Source of the DNA: Cyclobacteriaceae bacterium
Lineage (GTDB): Bacteria; Bacteroidota; Bacteroidia; Cytophagales; Cyclobacteriaceae
Length of the DNA: 64,000 bases
Assembly (NCBI GenBank): GCA_026989535.1
Contig: JALSJD010000072.1
Location: 1 to 64,000 of the forward strand
Reading direction: 5' to 3'
Shown: one piece after another, positions 25,719-34,211 of the stretch
How the letters are laid out: each line of letters opens with the position of its first letter
How positions within the stretch are numbered: the stretch's first letter is position 1
Made by a program: the position numbers and the translations under genes
Notes under the pieces: generated by a model
The model's input: only the letters and a program-made list of their open reading frames with translations
The model's database searches: none
What the model was told of the DNA's origin: nothing

Positions 25719-26493
25719 ATTATTCTTTCTTATAAGTTCTTTGCTTCCCTCTATTTTGGTTGCACAAAATCCTAACCCAAAGGATTCTATTTGCTTTAAT
25801 AACACCATTATCGACTATTCCAATGATACGTCCGGCAATATTTACCTTTCCTTTAAAGGAGGGACTATTACAAAACTATCGCCCACGTTAGACTCTCTTT
25901 ATACCTACTCTCCGCTTAAAGTAGGCGACACCAAATTATTAGATGCAGGCAATGGCCTCTATATTTTTGCCTTCTATGATTTTTTTCAGGAGTATGTACT
26001 TACCAATCGTTTTCTTTCGAGCCCTACACGCACCAACTTATCAGATATACCGCTGGATTATATTGACATAGCTACACAAAGCCAGGATAATAACATTTGG
26101 GTGATGGAAGCAAGTGGGTTTAGACTTATTAAGTATAATACTATATTAAAAAGAATAGAATCCGAAACACTATTAACCACCATTATAGAAAATGCCGATA
26201 ATGATTTTGTTTATATAAAAGAGTTTCAAAATCAGGTGTTTTTAGTAGATAAAAATTCGGGTATTTATGTATTTGATAACCTTGGTAATTTTTTAAGAAA
26301 AGTGGAAGCTCAAACCTCTAAAGTTAATTTTTACGAAAACTATATGTATTACTTGGAAGACACTCAATTAGTTAAAAAAGAGCTTTACACCAATAAAACC
26401 ATTCGCACAGCTTTTACAAATAGTGCTATAGGCATATTGCTGCATAAAGAAAATAGCTACACTATAACTAGAACTTGCTTGTATAGAAAATAG
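25702..26493 (+). CDS. Secreted protein of unknown function overlapping lpxH
   Basis: A 263-residue ORF beginning with a signal peptide (RTKLFFLISSLLPSILVAQ). No ATG is available; the start is TTG at 25702 or TTG at 25708, inside the lpxH 3' end by 17 or 11 bp, so translation is probably coupled. The rest is a run of short beta strands (ITKLSPTLDSLYTYSP, GLYIFAFYDF, NNIWVMEASGF, GIYVFDNLGNFLRKV), resembling a small beta-propeller. I do not recognise the family. The context suggests an envelope role, without proof. Confidence 0.65.
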   Translation: MILRTKLFFLISSLLPSILVAQNPNPKDSICFNNTIIDYSNDTSGNIYLSFKGGTITKLSPTLDSLYTYSPLKVGDTKLLDAGNGLYIFAFYDFFQEYVLTNRFLSSPTRTNLSDIPLDYIDIATQSQDNNIWVMEASGFRLIKYNTILKRIESETLLTTIIENADNDFVYIKEFQNQVFLVDKNSGIYVFDNLGNFLRKVEAQTSKVNFYENYMYYLEDTQLVKKELYTNKTIRTAFTNSAIGILLHKENSYTITRTCLYRK

Positions 26494-26542
26494 AGGGGTC
26501 CTTTAGTTTATTATCCCTATCTTGTTAATTGAGATTGCAACT

Positions 26543-27919
26543 CTATGTTTTGGCAAGCATCCTTTCCAACCTTTCAGGTCGCCAACTATTAACCCATTTT
26601 TGGTAGTCACCATCAAAACCAACTTTTTCTTGCAGTTCCTTGGTTATTGTTAAAATCCGCTGAATATCCTCGTCAGGGTGTATTTTGCATTGGTCTAGCT
26701 CGGTAACTACAGCACCTAAACTTGTTTCAACACCTGCTTCAATTTTACGAAAATAGTTGCGGTAATTTTCTTCCATTGGATCGTGAAGCTTAATATCAGC
26801 AAAATGACCTTCAATAATTTTACCCGTAATTTCTCTTCCGTGCTTTTTAGAATCTATGATATTACCCTTGCCTGTAACTACATTGCCAATGGCAAACACA
26901 TTATCGAACCCTTCTATTTTATGGCCAAATTCACCATAGGTTTTTAGATAATCTCCTTTGTAAGGGATGCTCGGGAGGGCTTCGGGTAAACTGCCAATGG
27001 ATGAAATAACGAGTTCTGTATCAAATTTGCAGATTTCAGGAGGAGAGTTGTCGCCTTTTCCTGGAACTCTTTCAAAAGTTATTCCTACTAATTTTCCATT
27101 TTTTTCGCTAACCCCTTTGGGTGCACAAGAGCCTTCAAAACGGAATAAATACTTGCTTTGGTAGTTTAATAACAGTTTTTGAGTTACCCGTTGTGCTTTT
27201 TCAATATCGGCAGGCGAGTCGCCTTTACGTGGGTATAAAGGCATATCTTGCACTCTTTTTCGATAAAATAGTGTGCAGCCTTTAAGCCCTAATTCATCTA
27301 AAGAAGTTTTATTTTCTTCCAGTATTTTAGCTACTCCTTTTTTCTCAAAAGTGAACAAATCTATCTCAACCCCTTTTTGTTTTTTGAGGGCTTTTTGGGC
27401 AATTTCAATCATCACCATTTTTACCACATCAATGGAAGCCAAGCCGCCTCCAATAACACACGTGCCATCGGGCAAGCTGTAATTTAGACCTTTATAATCA
27501 GGCTCGTGGCGGTGATTATACCAAAACAATAAGTCGTTTTGGTAAATTAAGCCTTTGTTTCTTAACGCATCAATACCTTCAATTGGCAGTTTGCGGTCGA
27601 GCCAAGCCCCAATGGCAATAATTACGGCAGAAAAACTCCATTCTTTGGCTAATTGGTCTAAAGTTACATCTCGACCTAATCGAACGCCTGGTACAAATCG
27701 TATGTTGGGGTGGCTTAGCCGCTCATCTATCTTCTGCTCTTCTTTATCGCGCAAACCTATATGCCATTTGGGCAAACCATCTTCAATTTTGCCGTATGGC
27801 AAGTTTTTTTGATCGAATACCACAACCCTAAACCCTTTTTCGGCTAAGATAAAAGCCGCTTCGGAACCTGCCACAGATCCCCCAATAATAGCGATAAAAT
27901 GTTTTCCTGAATGTTCCAT
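26543..27919 (-). CDS. FAD/NAD(P)-dependent oxidoreductase (ferredoxin-NADP reductase-like)
   Basis: A 458-residue flavoprotein of the glutamate synthase small subunit / adrenodoxin reductase group. IIGGSVAGSEAAFILAEKG binds FAD, FSAVIIAIGAW is the conserved second FAD region, DGTCVIGGGLASIDVVKM is the NAD(P) fold, and NVFAIGNVVTGKGNIIDSKKHG closes the FAD site. GSxAGS replaces the commoner GxGxAG loop at the N-terminus. It probably passes electrons from NAD(P)H to a small redox partner; the partner is not encoded nearby. Monocistronic. Confidence 0.8.
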   Translation of the reverse strand: MEHSGKHFIAIIGGSVAGSEAAFILAEKGFRVVVFDQKNLPYGKIEDGLPKWHIGLRDKEEQKIDERLSHPNIRFVPGVRLGRDVTLDQLAKEWSFSAVIIAIGAWLDRKLPIEGIDALRNKGLIYQNDLLFWYNHRHEPDYKGLNYSLPDGTCVIGGGLASIDVVKMVMIEIAQKALKKQKGVEIDLFTFEKKGVAKILEENKTSLDELGLKGCTLFYRKRVQDMPLYPRKGDSPADIEKAQRVTQKLLLNYQSKYLFRFEGSCAPKGVSEKNGKLVGITFERVPGKGDNSPPEICKFDTELVISSIGSLPEALPSIPYKGDYLKTYGEFGHKIEGFDNVFAIGNVVTGKGNIIDSKKHGREITGKIIEGHFADIKLHDPMEENYRNYFRKIEAGVETSLGAVVTELDQCKIHPDEDIQRILTITKELQEKVGFDGDYQKWVNSWRPERLERMLAKT

Positions 27920-28005
27920 AAAAAATAATTATGCTTCTAAAATAGCTAATAATCTTAGTAGATGGAATATAATTGATGGATATTAGTATGCTAATTATTT
28001 ACCAA

Positions 28006-28959
28006 ATGAAAATTTTTACAACACTAATAGTTCTCTTTTGCAGTTTGCAGATGGTAGCACAAGAACATATCAAAATTAGCTTAGCTGATTATGGGATAAA
28101 TGACTTTGAAACCCGAAACTTCTTCTTTAGTCAAATTCAAGATAATACCAATACAGATATTATTGGGTTTTCGAAACTTGATAGCAAAACAAAGGTTTCA
28201 ACATTGAAGTTTGAATTAGGAACCAAACGAGAATTAGAGTCTCTAATTGCAAGATCTTTCCCTCAAGAAGAAGAACAAATTGGGTTGCAATTGTTGATTG
28301 AGGAAGTTGTCGTGACAGAAAAAACAAAACCGTCTAACAGTAGTGTTACAGTAACCTTTCATGCACAAATTAATTTGGAAGATACAATATTGTACTCGAA
28401 TAAACTAGAGAAAACATTTACAGGCAATTTTTATAGCGATGATTATGGACAATTAATAATTACAACAATTAAAGAGTTTATCTATGACTTTGCTTTGGTG
28501 CCTGATGAACCATCGATATATAAAAAAGAAAAGGTAATATTAGAAGACGATGAGAGTACGGTGTTAGGCTCCAGAAATGTGGTTGCTGTTGGATATCAAA
28601 TAGGAGGCTTTTCTCTTATTGGTATCGATTATGAGTTTAGGGCTTCCGATAATATTGGTATTCATGCTGGGGTTGGTTATAGGGGATTCACTGCAGGAGT
28701 TAAAATTCACTGGCGACCGACAAAAGATGGAGGGTTTATAAATATTAGCTATAAAGATGGAGGTTTTGGGAAGATTGTTGGGTGGGCTGTTGAATATGGT
28801 TCTCGAAAATCCTTTCGAAACAGTAAAAGCTCATTCGGATTTCATTACCAAATAGGATTAGTGCTGATTACAGAGCTTAGTGCTGAATTTAGAAGGGCTT
28901 TTGGAGGAGTGGAGCCTCCGTTTCCTTCCATTTCGTTGGGTCTTGGGTTTAGCTGGTAA
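28006..28959 (+). CDS. Secreted beta-barrel-like outer-membrane protein, unknown function
   Basis: The ORF track starts at 27973, but ATG 28006 gives a clean signal peptide (MKIFTTLIVLFCSLQMVAQ) and a 317-residue protein. The first half is a soluble domain with a helix-strand pattern. The last 120 residues alternate as in a small outer-membrane barrel (VGYQIGGFSLIGIDYEFRAS, GIHAGVGYRGFTAGVKIHW) and the chain ends SLGLGFSW, with the aromatic C-terminal residue typical of Bam substrates. I do not recognise the family. It is convergent with the HtrA gene, with 1 bp between the stops. Confidence 0.65.
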   Translation: MKIFTTLIVLFCSLQMVAQEHIKISLADYGINDFETRNFFFSQIQDNTNTDIIGFSKLDSKTKVSTLKFELGTKRELESLIARSFPQEEEQIGLQLLIEEVVVTEKTKPSNSSVTVTFHAQINLEDTILYSNKLEKTFTGNFYSDDYGQLIITTIKEFIYDFALVPDEPSIYKKEKVILEDDESTVLGSRNVVAVGYQIGGFSLIGIDYEFRASDNIGIHAGVGYRGFTAGVKIHWRPTKDGGFINISYKDGGFGKIVGWAVEYGSRKSFRNSKSSFGFHYQIGLVLITELSAEFRRAFGGVEPPFPSISLGLGFSW

Positions 28960-28960
28960 T

Positions 28961-30415
28961 CTACCTCAGATAAAAAGTATAATACCCCTTTGTGCCTGAT
29001 TTACTAACTCCTTCAATTCTAATTTTACCTCTTAATTTGGATAAAATATTTGCCAATTTTTGAGGTGTATCAATCTTATAATCGTTTATATAGGTAATGA
29101 TTAAGCCGTTTTCTAAACCTAACCTTGCCAAAAGACCTTGATTATATAGTTTGGTTATTTTAACACCATTATTAATATTAAACATATCTTGCTCTACCTT
29201 GGAAATAATCTCCAAATCTGCTCCTAAATACTCAGAAGTGAACAGTTCACGTTTTAAAATTTTTGTGGTTCCTTCTCGATTGGTGAGTGTTACTCCTTTT
29301 TCAAAATTTTTATTTCCTCTTTTCCATTTAATGGTAATTCGGTCTCCAGGTGAACGATAACTCATTAATTCATCAAATTCGGCCTTGCTATTTACTGTAG
29401 TGCCATCTAAGGATATAATTATATCTTCATTTTTAAGGCCTACTTCTTCAGCCGCAAACCCTTTAATTACAGAAGTAACAAGAACGCCATCGTAATTTTC
29501 TAACTTTAAATCTAACCGATTAGATACGTCTTGGCTTAAGTCTGCCACATCAGCTCCAATAATGGCTTTTTGTACTTCGCCATATTTAATAAGGTCATCC
29601 ACTACTTTTTTAACAATATCCACAGGCACAGCAAAACCATAGCCTGCATACGACCCAGTTCGTGAAAGGATAGCGGTATTAATGCCTACCAATTCACCTT
29701 TTCGGTTAACCAAAGCACCCCCACTATTGCCAGGGTTAATGGCGGCATCGGTTTGGATAAACGATTCAATGGGGAATTTATCTTGTACAATATTTAGTGC
29801 CCTTGCTTTTGCACTCACAATACCACTGGTAACGGTAGAAGTAAGGTTAAAAGGGTTGCCTACGGCAATAACTCCCTCACCTACCTGTAAATCGTGCGAA
29901 CTGCCAATAGGAATGGCTCTTAAATTTTTAGCTTCAATCTTAAGTACTGATAAATCAGTTGAAGGGTCGGTGCCAACTAGTTTAGCTTCGTATGTGTCCT
30001 TGCCAATAATAACTTCCAATCTGTCTGCTTCGGCCACCACGTGGTTGTTAGAAATGATATAACCATCGCTTGTAAAAATTACACCTGACCCACTGCTTAC
30101 CCGTTGGGTGGTGCGGTCTCCATCGTAAAAAAACATATCCATAAACGACATTCGGTAGGTTTGCTCACTTATATTTTTAATGTAAACTACACTTTGCGTA
30201 CTGGTTTTGGAGGCATTAACAAAATCATTATCACTAGAAATAAGCTCTGATAACGGGTTGGTATTGCTAATTATTTGTGCTTTTGGTGTTGAGCTGCTAT
30301 CAGATATAACCGTAAATTCCGGCTTGCTTAATGGTTTGTTTACTTGTTGAAATAAATAGGAGCCAAAAAAACCAGCAGCAGTACTCACCAAAATAATAGA
30401 TATGTATTTTTTCAT
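28961..30415 (-). CDS. degP: HtrA/DegP-type periplasmic serine protease with two PDZ domains
   Basis: A 484-residue S1C protease-chaperone of the periplasm. An N-terminal hydrophobic anchor or signal (YISIILVSTAAGFFGSYLF) comes first. The trypsin-like domain has the triad His in ISNNHVV, Asp in GTDPSTDLSVLKI and Ser in INPGNSGGALV. The first PDZ starts near GADVADLSQDVSNR and the second covers the C-terminal 100 residues (INNGVKITKLYNQGLLARLGL). It removes misfolded envelope proteins. Confidence 0.93.
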   Translation of the reverse strand: MKKYISIILVSTAAGFFGSYLFQQVNKPLSKPEFTVISDSSSTPKAQIISNTNPLSELISSDNDFVNASKTSTQSVVYIKNISEQTYRMSFMDMFFYDGDRTTQRVSSGSGVIFTSDGYIISNNHVVAEADRLEVIIGKDTYEAKLVGTDPSTDLSVLKIEAKNLRAIPIGSSHDLQVGEGVIAVGNPFNLTSTVTSGIVSAKARALNIVQDKFPIESFIQTDAAINPGNSGGALVNRKGELVGINTAILSRTGSYAGYGFAVPVDIVKKVVDDLIKYGEVQKAIIGADVADLSQDVSNRLDLKLENYDGVLVTSVIKGFAAEEVGLKNEDIIISLDGTTVNSKAEFDELMSYRSPGDRITIKWKRGNKNFEKGVTLTNREGTTKILKRELFTSEYLGADLEIISKVEQDMFNINNGVKITKLYNQGLLARLGLENGLIITYINDYKIDTPQKLANILSKLRGKIRIEGVSKSGTKGYYTFYLR

Positions 30416-30542
30416 TGGTATTTAATTTGAGTTAACCTACACTACAACGGATGTTTGCCAAAATTGATGTGTAATCGTGCATTAAATCTAACAAAATTTA
30501 TACCAATGGAATTATTGCCATTTTGTCGTTATTGTTTTCTAT

Positions 30543-30709
30543 TTTGGAGTGCTTGTTGGTGAAACAACACCAACAAGGGGGGGTAAGTGCTTTAATCTAA
30601 CCCAAAGGGGCTTTTTATGAGGATCGTGCTTTTCGTTGTGCTTTCTAGTCAGGCACCAGCCTAGCCTGCCTTTGAAACCACGGCTTGATCACAAACCTCA
30701 TAAAAAGCC
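30543..30709. repeat. 167-bp direct repeat, left copy, beside the RAYT gene
   Basis: Nearly identical to 31317-31482: the only difference I see is 7 versus 6 G's after the first hairpin. The repeat begins with the hairpin CTTGTTGGTG-AAACAA-CACCAACAAG (30552-30577). The rest carries GGCTTTTTATGAGG and, about 75 bp later, its exact complement CCTCATAAAAAGCC, so the whole unit can fold into a large stem-loop. Confidence 0.9.
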
Positions 30710-30714
30710 TACCC

Positions 30715-30738
30715 GTTGTTGGTGTTTTCACCAACAAC
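30715..30738. repeat. REP-like hairpin just downstream of the RAYT gene
   Basis: GTTGTTGGTG-TTTT-CACCAACAAC: a 10-bp stem with a 4-nt loop, seven bases from the RAYT stop codon. It shares the TTGTTGGTG stem with the other REP-like hairpins but has a different loop. Confidence 0.8.
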
Positions 30739-30745
30739 CCTCAAT

Positions 30746-31276
30746 TCAACTTTCATAATATTCCATATAATGAGATAAGAAATGAAAGTCAGTTGTATTA
30801 TCCTGTTCATAAAATCTAACTGAAGAATATTTATAATCAATCAAATTATTTACCAACATCCATTTTCCTTGTACTGGATTGTTATGGATATAGTCTAATT
30901 TTTGTTCCATCACTTCTCTACCAAACATTTCAACAGACAATGATTTTCTTTTCCATAATTGATATTTTCTATCTCTTAAATTTACAAAAAATGGCTCACA
31001 GGCTTTGGGGTCGTTAGCTTTTAAATCCATTAGCATCATTTGACCCGTAAATTTCAAAAAATCTCGTTGCACGTTTTCTTTTTTATGGCTACCACACATT
31101 TGCCATAGCATATGCAAATGATTTGGCATAATAACAAAACCAAAAACTCTACACTTATTTTTAGAAACTAGGTAACTCATGCTGTCTATGATGATATTTT
31201 TGTACTTATCACTTTCCAATAGGTGCAACCATTTCAAAATTGTAGCTGTAAAAAAATAAACTGGCTGAGATTCCAT
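30746..31276 (-). CDS. REP-associated tyrosine transposase (RAYT, Y1/HUH family)
   Basis: A 176-residue Y1 (HUH) single-strand nuclease. The HUH motif is MPNHLHMLW (about 51-59) and the catalytic Tyr lies in the RAYT hallmark QKLDYIHNNPV near residue 135. RAYT proteins cut and move or copy REP palindromes but are usually not mobile themselves. Here REP-like hairpins lie on both sides and a 167-bp repeat is duplicated around the gene, so the whole could be a composite mobile unit. The reading frame is intact with both catalytic motifs. Confidence 0.9.
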   Translation of the reverse strand: MESQPVYFFTATILKWLHLLESDKYKNIIIDSMSYLVSKNKCRVFGFVIMPNHLHMLWQMCGSHKKENVQRDFLKFTGQMMLMDLKANDPKACEPFFVNLRDRKYQLWKRKSLSVEMFGREVMEQKLDYIHNNPVQGKWMLVNNLIDYKYSSVRFYEQDNTTDFHFLSHYMEYYES

Positions 31277-31316
31277 AGTGGTAAATTAGTCATTTCTTTC
31301 AAAACAATCAATGTTA

Positions 31317-31482
31317 TTTGGAGTGCTTGTTGGTGAAACAACACCAACAAGGGGGGTAAGTGCTTTAATCTAACCCAAAGGGGCTTTTTATGAGGATCGT
31401 GCTTTTCGTTGTGCTTTCTAGTCAGGCACCAGCCTAGCCTGCCTTTGAAACCACGGCTTGATCACAAACCTCATAAAAAGCC
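31317..31482. repeat. 167-bp direct repeat, right copy, beside the RAYT gene
   Basis: Second copy of the repeat at 30543-30709, in the same orientation, with its hairpin at 31326-31351. It ends 31 bp before the promoter motif of the GH3 gene. Confidence 0.9.
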
Positions 31483-31513
31483 AGAGGACACAAGCAATTA
31501 ATAGAGATGCCCT

Positions 31514-31521
31514 TAACTTTG
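31514..31521 (+). promoter_or_regulatory. Bacteroidota -7 motif for the GH3 gene
   Basis: TAACTTTG matches TAnnTTTG and ends only 4 bp before the ATG at 31526, so the transcript would be nearly leaderless. No -33 TTTG is visible; the RAYT repeat ends just upstream. Confidence 0.4.
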
Positions 31522-31525
31522 TGCC

Positions 31526-33022
31526 ATGGGATTTAGATCAGTGCTTAGTAAACCTTTTGCAAAATACGTTATTGGGCAGCAACAAAAATGGGCGTTAGAC
31601 CCCAGCAAATTTCAGCAACAAATTTTAGATAATTTAATTCAAAAAGGGCAGCAAACTATTTTTGGTAAAGATCATAAACTGGCTGGAGTTAATTCTTATG
31701 CCGAATTTAAACAAGCCGTGCCCATCAACGATTACGAAGGTTTAAAGGGGTATGTTGATAAAATATTGAAAGGGGAAAGCGATGTGCTGTGGCCCGGTAA
31801 ACCCGCTTATTTTGCTAAAACATCGGGCACTACATCGGGTGTAAAGTACATTCCTATTACTAAAGATTCCATCCCAAACCATATTAATAGTGCACGCGAT
31901 GCCTTGCTAAATTATGTGCACGAGTCGGGAGACGGTAAGTTTTTGGATGGAAAATTGATTTTTTTATCGGGCAGTCCGGTATTGGGTAAAACGGCTGACA
32001 TTCATACGGGGCGATTATCGGGTATTGTAAACCACCACGTGCCGGGTTATTTAAAAACCAACCAAATGCCCAGCTACCAAACCAATTGCATTGATGATTG
32101 GGAGGAAAAGCTGGAACACATAATTGATGAAACCATCGATAAGGATATGAGCCTGATTTCGGGCATTCCGCCTTGGGTGCAAATGTATTTCGATCGAATT
32201 ATTGAGCGCACAGGGCGCCCTATTAAGGATGTGTTTCCTAACTTTAATATGTTTGTATATGGTGGGGTAAATTTTCAGCCGTACCGTAAAAAACTTTTCG
32301 AATCCATTGGCAAGGAAATTCCATCCATTGAAACCTACCCAGCTTCGGAAGGATTTATTGCGTATCAAGATAGTCAAGAGGCTGAAGGGCTACTTTTGCT
32401 TACCAACAGTGGTGTTTTTTATGAGTTTATACCTGCCGATGAGTATTATAATGAGAGTCCAACCAGACTTAGCATTGAGGAAGTTAAAGTGGGAGTGAAT
32501 TATGCGGTTATCATTAATAGTAACGCTGGTCTTTGGGGATATAGCATTGGCGATACGGTAAAATTTGTATCAACCCACCCTCATCGTTTATTAGTTACAG
32601 GCAGGATTACCCATTTTATTTCGGCCTTTGGCGAGCACGTTATTGGAGAAGAAGTAGAAAATGCGATGCAAGAAACTATCAATAGGTTTCCTGAAGTAGA
32701 GATTGTGGAGTTTACGGTGGGACCTAATGTAGCTCCTGAAAAGGGAATCCCACGGCACGAATGGTTTGTTGAGTTCAGACATCCGCCCAATGATTTGGCA
32801 TCCTTTCAAAATCAGTTAGATTTGCAGCTGCAAAAACTGAATACCTATTATTTTGATCTCGTATCGGGTAATGTGTTATCAGAATTGGAAATTATACCAC
32901 TTAAAAACGACTCGTTTAGAAACTATATGAAATCGATTGGTAAATTAGGAGGGCAAAATAAAGTACCTCGCCTATCCAACGATCGAAAATTAGCAGATGA
33001 GTTAATCGCTTACAGAAAATAA
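31526..33022 (+). CDS. GH3-family acyl-adenylate (amide synthetase-like) protein
   Basis: A 498-residue member of the GH3 superfamily, known from plant auxin- and jasmonate-amido synthetases and widespread in Bacteroidota. The ANL-type ATP-binding loop is FAKTSGTTSGVKYIPIT (about 100-115). Further motifs are the YPASEGFIAY segment and LWGYSIGDTVKFVSTHPHRLLVTGR. Plant members adenylate a carboxylic acid and join it to an amino acid; the bacterial substrate is unknown. The stop lies 4 bp before the dxr start. Confidence 0.85.
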   Translation: MGFRSVLSKPFAKYVIGQQQKWALDPSKFQQQILDNLIQKGQQTIFGKDHKLAGVNSYAEFKQAVPINDYEGLKGYVDKILKGESDVLWPGKPAYFAKTSGTTSGVKYIPITKDSIPNHINSARDALLNYVHESGDGKFLDGKLIFLSGSPVLGKTADIHTGRLSGIVNHHVPGYLKTNQMPSYQTNCIDDWEEKLEHIIDETIDKDMSLISGIPPWVQMYFDRIIERTGRPIKDVFPNFNMFVYGGVNFQPYRKKLFESIGKEIPSIETYPASEGFIAYQDSQEAEGLLLLTNSGVFYEFIPADEYYNESPTRLSIEEVKVGVNYAVIINSNAGLWGYSIGDTVKFVSTHPHRLLVTGRITHFISAFGEHVIGEEVENAMQETINRFPEVEIVEFTVGPNVAPEKGIPRHEWFVEFRHPPNDLASFQNQLDLQLQKLNTYYFDLVSGNVLSELEIIPLKNDSFRNYMKSIGKLGGQNKVPRLSNDRKLADELIAYRK

Positions 33023-33026
33023 CTTA

Positions 33027-34211
33027 TTGGAATCCGCAGATTATAAAGATCGCAAGCATATTGCGATATTAGGAGCCACAGGCTCTATTGGTACACAGGC
33101 ACTCGAAGTGATTGAGGCAAATCAATCTCATTTTGTGGTAGAAGTACTAACGGCAGGCAATAATGCGGACTTACTAATTACCCAAGCTAAACATTTTAGA
33201 CCCAATGTGGTGGTTATTGGCAATGAGGCTAAATATGCGCAAGTCCAAGCCGCACTAAACCCATTGGATATAAAAGTGTATGCAGGCGAAAACGCCTTGG
33301 CTTCGGTAGTTGAAATGGACTCTATCGACTTGGTGTTAACGGCTTTGGTGGGCTATGCTGGCTTGCAGCCTACTTTAAAAGCCATTGAAGCAGGCAAATC
33401 AATTGCCTTGGCAAATAAAGAAACCTTGGTGGTGGCAGGCCAATTGGTAACAAACCTTGCCAAGGAAAAAGGCGTGAATTTATATCCGGTAGATTCGGAG
33501 CATTCGGCCATTTTTCAATGTTTGGTGGGTGAGTTTCATAACCCAATCGAGAAGATTATTTTAACGGCTTCGGGTGGGCCTTTTAGAGGTAAAGATATTG
33601 AATATCTTAAAACGGTAACCAAAGCACAAGCGCTTAAACATCCTAATTGGGATATGGGGGCTAAAATCACCATTGATTCGGCTTCTTTAATGAATAAAGG
33701 GCTGGAAGTGATTGAAGCCAAATGGTTATTTAACTTAAATAGAGATAAAATTGAGGTGATTGTGCATCCACAATCGATTATTCACTCGATTGTGCAGTTT
33801 GAAGATGGCTCTATGAAAGCGCAAATGGGTTTGCCTGATATGAAACTGCCCATTCAATATGCGTTGGGTTATCCAAACCGGTTGCCATCAAAATTTCCTC
33901 GATTTAATTTTTTGAATTACCCATCGCTTACCTTTGAGCAACCTGACTTAAAATCATTTCGCAATTTAGGACTAGCCTACGAGGCAATGGATAAGGGCGG
34001 CAATATGCCTTGTGTGCTAAATGCAGCAAATGAGGTGGCAGTAGATGCCTTTTTACACGATAAAGTAAAATTTTTGGAGATGTCGGATGTGGTGGAAACT
34101 TGCTTAGCAAAAATACCGTTTATAGCATCTCCTAATTATAATAATCTGGTAGAAACAGATACAGAAACAAGACGAATAGCAACAGAATTAATTAGTGAAT
34201 GGAAGGTTTAA
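33027..34211 (+). CDS. dxr: 1-deoxy-D-xylulose 5-phosphate reductoisomerase
   Basis: A 394-residue enzyme that makes 2-C-methyl-D-erythritol 4-phosphate, the committed step of the MEP isoprenoid pathway. The NADPH loop is ILGATGSIGTQAL. Active-site segments are PVDSEHSAIFQCL, LTASGGPFRG, TIDSASLMNKGLEVIEA and HPQSIIHSIVQFEDGS. The start is a TTG, since no ATG lies between the upstream stop and the NADPH loop. It is followed by rseP in the same direction. Confidence 0.96.
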   Translation: MESADYKDRKHIAILGATGSIGTQALEVIEANQSHFVVEVLTAGNNADLLITQAKHFRPNVVVIGNEAKYAQVQAALNPLDIKVYAGENALASVVEMDSIDLVLTALVGYAGLQPTLKAIEAGKSIALANKETLVVAGQLVTNLAKEKGVNLYPVDSEHSAIFQCLVGEFHNPIEKIILTASGGPFRGKDIEYLKTVTKAQALKHPNWDMGAKITIDSASLMNKGLEVIEAKWLFNLNRDKIEVIVHPQSIIHSIVQFEDGSMKAQMGLPDMKLPIQYALGYPNRLPSKFPRFNFLNYPSLTFEQPDLKSFRNLGLAYEAMDKGGNMPCVLNAANEVAVDAFLHDKVKFLEMSDVVETCLAKIPFIASPNYNNLVETDTETRRIATELISEWKV

